A DNA stretch of 7,977 nucleotides, taken from an uncultured Clostridia bacterium. GTDB taxonomy: Bacteria > Bacillota > Clostridia > Christensenellales > CALWSW01. The notes under the pieces were generated by a model. It was not told the origin of the DNA and did not search any database. It saw only the letters and a program-made list of their open reading frames with translations. Every line of letters begins with the position of its first letter. The first letter of the stretch is position 1. The stretch covers positions 1 to 7,977 of the forward strand of contig CALNBC010000426.1 of the NCBI GenBank assembly GCA_937874755.1, in the 5' to 3' direction. Below, one piece after another: positions 6,199 to 7,977 of the stretch. The position numbers and the translations under genes were made by a program.

Positions 6199-7059
6199 AT
6201 GGAACTGTGGTTTTCCGAAATGCATACGAAGGACGTAAAGTTTTCCATACGCGTCGACCGCCAAGTGGTGAGTATTCAGAGCGACTTTCAGCGTATAGAT
6301 GTTTTCGATTCCCCCGAATTTGGCAGATTTCTCACCCTCGACGGCTATATGATGCTTACCGAGAAGGACGAGTTCATTTACCACGAGATGATAGTCCACG
6401 TGCCCATGGCAGTGCACCCCAACCCCAAGCGCGTACTGGTAGTAGGAGCGGGGGACGGCGGCGCGCTGCGCGAGCTATGCAAGTATGATTGCGTTGAGGA
6501 GATAGATTTAGTAGAGATAGACGAAATGGTGGTGCAGATATGCAAGGAGCACCTCCTCTTCACCGCCTGCGGGTTCGACGACGAGCGAGTCAAGGTTTAT
6601 TACGAGGACGGTCTAAAGTTCATAAGGGATCGCGAGGACATCTACGATATTATCATAGTCGATTCCACGGATCCCTTCGGTCCGGGCGAGGGGCTTTTCG
6701 CCAAGGAGTTTTACGGCAACTGCTACAAGGCGCTCAAAGAGGACGGCATAATGGTCAACCAGCACGAGAGCCCTTTTTACAAGGCGGACGCTCTGGTGGT
6801 TCAGCGCACTCACAAGCGGATCGTGCAGTCCTTCCCCCCCTGCCGTATTTACCAAGCGCACATCCCGACCTACCCTTCGGGGCACTGGTTGTTCGGATTT
6901 TCCTCCAAAAAATACCACCCTGTGCGCGATTTCAAGGCGAAGCGTTGGAACGCACTCGGCATAGAGACCAGGTATTACAACGCACACTTGCACTCCGCCT
7001 CCTTCGCGCTGCCCAACTACGTCGAGGAGCTTATGAAGAATGTTGAACCGACAGAGTGA
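6199..7059 (+). CDS. speE: Spermidine synthase (polyamine aminopropyltransferase)
   Basis: SpeE transfers an aminopropyl group from decarboxylated S-adenosylmethionine to putrescine, making spermidine and methylthioadenosine. The 286 residues match the usual length (276 in B. subtilis). An N-terminal beta domain holds FGRFLTLDGYMMLTEKDEF (41-59) and YHEM (61-64). A Rossmann methyltransferase-like fold follows, with GAGDGGALRE (83-92), the acidic loop VEIDEM (105-110), the catalytic-Asp motif VDSTDPFGP (154-162, Asp155) and IPTYPSGHW (222-230). GAGGTGA at 6186-6192 with six bases to the ATG is a very good ribosome site. The acceptor could be another diamine; putrescine is inferred from speA and speB around it. 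The 3' end overlaps agmatinase by 20 bases. Confidence 0.96.
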   Translation: MELWFSEMHTKDVKFSIRVDRQVVSIQSDFQRIDVFDSPEFGRFLTLDGYMMLTEKDEFIYHEMIVHVPMAVHPNPKRVLVVGAGDGGALRELCKYDCVEEIDLVEIDEMVVQICKEHLLFTACGFDDERVKVYYEDGLKFIRDREDIYDIIIVDSTDPFGPGEGLFAKEFYGNCYKALKEDGIMVNQHESPFYKADALVVQRTHKRIVQSFPPCRIYQAHIPTYPSGHWLFGFSSKKYHPVRDFKAKRWNALGIETRYYNAHLHSASFALPNYVEELMKNVEPTE

Positions 7060-7888
7060 AACCTTTTTTGAATGCAGCGCTTCGTTCGAGCAGGCAGATT
7101 ATGTGTTGTTCGGCGCGCCCTACGATTCGACCACGTCCTTTCGACCGGGTGCGCGCTTCGGGAGTGCGCACATGCGCGCCGAGTCCTTCGGTCTGGAGAC
7201 TTACAGTCCCTACCAAGACAAGGACATTGCGGACTTAAACATATTCGACGCGGGCGAGCTGCCCCTGCCCATGGGCGCGCCCGAGTCTACCCTTGGCATA
7301 ATAGAAGCTGCCGTTTCGGGCATACTGGCGGACGGCAAGTTGCCGCTGATGCTGGGCGGCGAGCATCTCGTCTCATTGGGGGCGATGCGCGCTGCCGCAA
7401 AGGCATACCCGGATTTGCACATACTGCATTTTGACGCCCACGCCGACCTTAGGGACGAATACTTGGGGCAAAAGCTCTCCCACGCGAGCGTGATTCGCCG
7501 CGTATGGGACGTAATTGGAGATGGCAGGATTCACCAGTTCGGCATACGCTCGGGAGACAGGAGCGAATTCACCTGGGCGAAGGAGCACGTCTCCTTTCAC
7601 CCCTTCGGCTTTGACAACCTCGAGCACAGCCTTAATGCGCTTAATGGAAAGCCGGTGTACTTCACGCTGGACCTCGACGTGCTCGACCCCTCTGAGTGCC
7701 CCGGTACGGGCACTCCTGAAGCGGGTGGCGTCAGCTTTTTGACTCTCTTGGATGCGATTATCAAGGTGGGCAGGCTCAACATAATCGGCTGCGACATAGT
7801 CGAGCTTTGTCCAGTATACGACCAGAGTGGCGCTTCCACCTCCCTCGCCTGCAAGGTGCTGCGGGAACTGCTGCTCTCACTCTCTTAA
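7040..7888 (+). CDS. speB: Agmatinase (ureohydrolase family)
   Basis: Agmatinase hydrolyses agmatine to putrescine and urea using two Mn ions. The 282 residues match the family (290 in B. subtilis). All metal-ligand motifs are present: GGEHLVS (106-112, His109), HFDAHADLRDE (130-140, Asp132, His134, Asp136) and TLDLDVLDPSECPGTGTPE (209-227, Asp211 and Asp213). GCDIVELCP (250-258) carries the conserved Glu. The ATG at 7040 lies inside the end of speE with GAGGAG (7024-7029) ten bases upstream, so the genes overlap by 20 bases and are likely coupled. Other ureohydrolases (arginase, formimidoylglutamase, guanidinobutyrase) share the motifs. The direct company of arginine decarboxylase and spermidine synthase makes agmatinase by far the best reading. 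Confidence 0.94.
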   Translation: MLNRQSETFFECSASFEQADYVLFGAPYDSTTSFRPGARFGSAHMRAESFGLETYSPYQDKDIADLNIFDAGELPLPMGAPESTLGIIEAAVSGILADGKLPLMLGGEHLVSLGAMRAAAKAYPDLHILHFDAHADLRDEYLGQKLSHASVIRRVWDVIGDGRIHQFGIRSGDRSEFTWAKEHVSFHPFGFDNLEHSLNALNGKPVYFTLDLDVLDPSECPGTGTPEAGGVSFLTLLDAIIKVGRLNIIGCDIVELCPVYDQSGASTSLACKVLRELLLSLS

Positions 7889-7910
7889 ACACTAAACTGG
7901 AGGTATCAAT

Positions 7911-7977
7911 ATGGGAAAAGCGCTCATCATAGGATGCGGCGGAGTCGCCGGCGTCGCCATACACAAGTGCTGCCAAA
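7911..7977 (+). CDS. Probable carboxynorspermidine/carboxyspermidine dehydrogenase, 5' fragment
   Basis: Only 22 codons are in the window, beginning MGKALIIGCGGVAGVAIHKC. This is a Rossmann NAD(P)-binding start (GxGGVxG at 8-14), and the following AIHKC resembles the start of saccharopine-dehydrogenase-family proteins that act as carboxy(nor)spermidine dehydrogenases. These condense a diamine with aspartate semialdehyde and reduce the product. GGAGGT at 7899-7904 with six bases to the ATG is a strong ribosome site, and the gap from speB is only 22 bases, so it continues the operon. With so few residues, a saccharopine dehydrogenase or another oxidoreductase remains possible; polyamine context supports the call. 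Confidence 0.7.
   Translation, partial: MGKALIIGCGGVAGVAIHKCCQ

Noticed and set aside
1..7977. CRISPR array, tRNA, rRNA, insertion sequence or attachment site
   Set aside because: No regular repeat-spacer units, no cloverleaf with a CCA end, no transposase motifs and no flanking terminal repeats were seen.

Overview
The window looks like a contig end from a Bacillota genome, most likely of the Clostridia class and possibly a metagenome assembly. Supporting signs are strong GGAGG/GAGGTG ribosome binding sites throughout, Bacillus-like SpeA and SpeE proteins, DnaA boxes of the TTATCCACA type, and a polyamine gene order that I recall from gut Clostridia. The species cannot be named from the sequence. 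The first 22 bases are Illumina adapter rather than genome, so the contig starts with an artefact.

Region 1 (1-1167, minus strand) is dnaA, cut by the contig end inside its C-terminal DNA-binding domain; the last few apparent codons and the stop come from the adapter. Region 2 (1168-1563) is non-coding and holds a dnaA promoter, several DnaA-box-like sites including one perfect box, and an AT-rich stretch. It is a good oriC candidate. Region 3 (1564-3302, plus strand) is a two-gene unit: an unrecognised acidic protein of about 175 residues, overlapping by one base a secreted protein with a C-terminal transglutaminase-like domain. A stem-loop terminator follows.

Region 4 (3303-3959) is about 650 bases without a convincing gene. 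It has a TTGACA promoter, then roughly 390 bases rich in inverted repeats, ending in a strong intrinsic terminator just before the next gene. I read it as an attenuator-type leader, or a separate small RNA, controlling the polyamine operon. It matches no riboswitch class I can recognise.

Region 5 (3960-7977, plus strand) is a tightly packed polyamine operon: S-adenosylmethionine decarboxylase (speD), arginine decarboxylase (speA), spermidine synthase (speE), agmatinase (speB), and the first 22 codons of a probable carboxynorspermidine/carboxyspermidine dehydrogenase. Arginine would go to agmatine, then putrescine. SpeD supplies decarboxylated S-adenosylmethionine and SpeE makes spermidine. 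The last, cut gene suggests a second, aspartate-semialdehyde-dependent route beside the first.
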